13,756 bases of DNA from Bacteroidales bacterium (GTDB lineage: Bacteria; Bacteroidota; Bacteroidia; Bacteroidales; UBA7960). The position numbers and the translations under genes were made by a program. The notes below the pieces were generated by a model. That model was not told the origin of the DNA, searched no databases, and saw nothing but the letters and a program-made list of their open reading frames with translations. Below, one piece after another: positions 12,809 through 13,756 of the stretch (within the stretch, counting starts at the first letter, position 1; every line of letters starts with the position of its first letter). The stretch is from contig SLOR01000321.1 of assembly GCA_007132395.1 (NCBI GenBank), positions 1 to 13,756 of the forward strand, given 5' to 3'.

Positions 12809-13756
12809 ATGGCCAAAAAATACTTTTGCCTCGTAGCAATGCTGCTTTGCTTTCCGGTAATTATGGTTAACGCCCAGGGGAGCATGACAGATATTGACGG
12901 AAATGTATACCCCACCATTACCATTGGAGAACAGGAATGGATGGGTAAAAACCTGCGTGTAAGCCATTACACCAATGGCGACCCTATTCTTCACGAAGAG
13001 AATCACACAGTGTGGCAAACCAGCCAGGAAGGCCTCCGTACCTGGTACAACCACGACCCGGCCAATGAAGATCTATACGGGATGCTCTACAACTGGCACG
13101 CTACCGTTGATGAGCGGGGCCTTTGCCCGGCAGGTTGGAGAACTCCCACCGATGCCGACTGGCAACAACTGCTCGAATTTATTGACCCCAACCACAGGGG
13201 CAACAATAACCCGGCAGGCACAAAGCTGAAATCGCGCAGGCAGCAGAATTCTCCACTGGGAGCCCCCTGGGACACCCACGAACATCCCCGCTGGGACAGC
13301 CATGGCTACCGATATGGCACCGATGACTTTGATTTCAATGCCTTACCCGGCGGCAACTACACCATGGGCAATGCTTTTGTAAGTAAAGGCCAACATGCAT
13401 ACTTCTGGAGCAGCACACCCGCCACCCACAAGCACGCCTGGGCAAGAATCATTACATTCAATATGGCAGGGATGAACCGCTCACAATACCTTCAGCAAAT
13501 CGGCTTTTCCGTAAGATGTATCAGGGGCGAAGTACAGCAGGTTCAGCATCCGCAGGTCAACACACTGATTCCCTATGAAGTAACTTCTACGACAACCATG
13601 GCAGGCGGTGAAGTCATCAGTGAGGGAGGAGGCGCGGTAACAGCACGCGGCCTGGTTTGGGGCCAAAATCCCAACCCCAGCCTAAGCCAAAACGAAGGAC
13701 AGCTGCAAGCCGGCAGCGGACCGGGGACATTCACCGCGCAAATCACAGAGCTGGAG
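12809..13756 (+). CDS. Exported FISUMP-domain protein with Ig-like module (3' end outside the window)
   Basis: The frame is open for 316 codons to the window edge. Residues 1-22 are a signal peptide (cleavage expected after VNA). Residues about 28-239 form a Fibrobacter succinogenes major paralogous (FISUMP) domain: VYPTITIGEQEWMGKNLRV (33-51), YGMLYNWHA (90-98), LCPAGWRTPTDADW (105-118), the LPGGNY/YFWSSTP blocks (179-184, 198-204) and GFSVRCIRG (232-240). Residues from about 249 start an Ig-like module of the type often repeated in Bacteroidota surface proteins (TSTTTMAGGEVISEGGGAVT then ARGLVWGQNPNPSLS). More such modules and possibly a sorting domain may follow outside the window. The function of FISUMP domains is not established; a surface or secreted carbohydrate-related or adhesive role is only inferred. 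Confidence 0.88.
   Translation, partial: MAKKYFCLVAMLLCFPVIMVNAQGSMTDIDGNVYPTITIGEQEWMGKNLRVSHYTNGDPILHEENHTVWQTSQEGLRTWYNHDPANEDLYGMLYNWHATVDERGLCPAGWRTPTDADWQQLLEFIDPNHRGNNNPAGTKLKSRRQQNSPLGAPWDTHEHPRWDSHGYRYGTDDFDFNALPGGNYTMGNAFVSKGQHAYFWSSTPATHKHAWARIITFNMAGMNRSQYLQQIGFSVRCIRGEVQQVQHPQVNTLIPYEVTSTTTMAGGEVISEGGGAVTARGLVWGQNPNPSLSQNEGQLQAGSGPGTFTAQITELE

Overview
The window looks like a chromosomal segment from a member of the Bacteroidota, probably an environmental, Marinilabiliales-like lineage, though the lineage is only inferred. Three things point there: the TAnnTTTG type -7 promoter element sits upstream of at least six genes; the gene families are typical of the phylum (SiaB-family kinase, gcvH next to a VanZ-like gene and a TonB-family gene, a FISUMP surface protein with a repeated Ig-like module, a lipoprotein serpin); and Shine-Dalgarno sequences are weak or absent. 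Most genes are housekeeping, with accessory or surface genes at the right end. No phage, insertion sequence, tRNA or rRNA was seen.

Layout. 1-64 is the last 20 codons of a membrane protein, possibly an NCS2 uracil/xanthine permease. 70-485 is an array of short hairpin repeats with a period near 52 bp, in two blocks of opposite orientation; the last unit supplies the stop codon of the next gene. 469-2559 (-) is a HelD-like RNA polymerase-recycling helicase. 2695-4055 (+) holds a four-helix membrane protein, sufE and a SUF-associated DUF59 gene. 4071-5411 (-) is an inhibitory-type lipoprotein serpin. 5656-7440 (+) holds gcvH, a VanZ-like gene and a TonB-family gene, ending at a bidirectional terminator. 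7515-10276 (-) holds recG with a SiaB-like kinase gene upstream. 10658-11629 (+) is a long-chain polyprenyl diphosphate synthase, ending at a second bidirectional terminator. 11713-12528 (-) is a two-gene unit: a 65-residue coiled-coil lipoprotein and a secreted Gln/Arg/Glu-rich protein. 12809-13756 (+) is a FISUMP-domain exported protein cut by the window edge.

Functional links are modest. SufE and the DUF59 protein both serve Fe-S cluster assembly, but sufBCDS are not here. GcvH serves the glycine cleavage system, whose other subunits are also absent. HelD and RecG act on stalled transcription and replication complexes but lie in separate transcription units. The least explained items are the hairpin-repeat array (stem changes that keep pairing, orientation following the flanking genes, and overlap with the helD stop codon) and the small lipoprotein plus Gln-rich protein pair.
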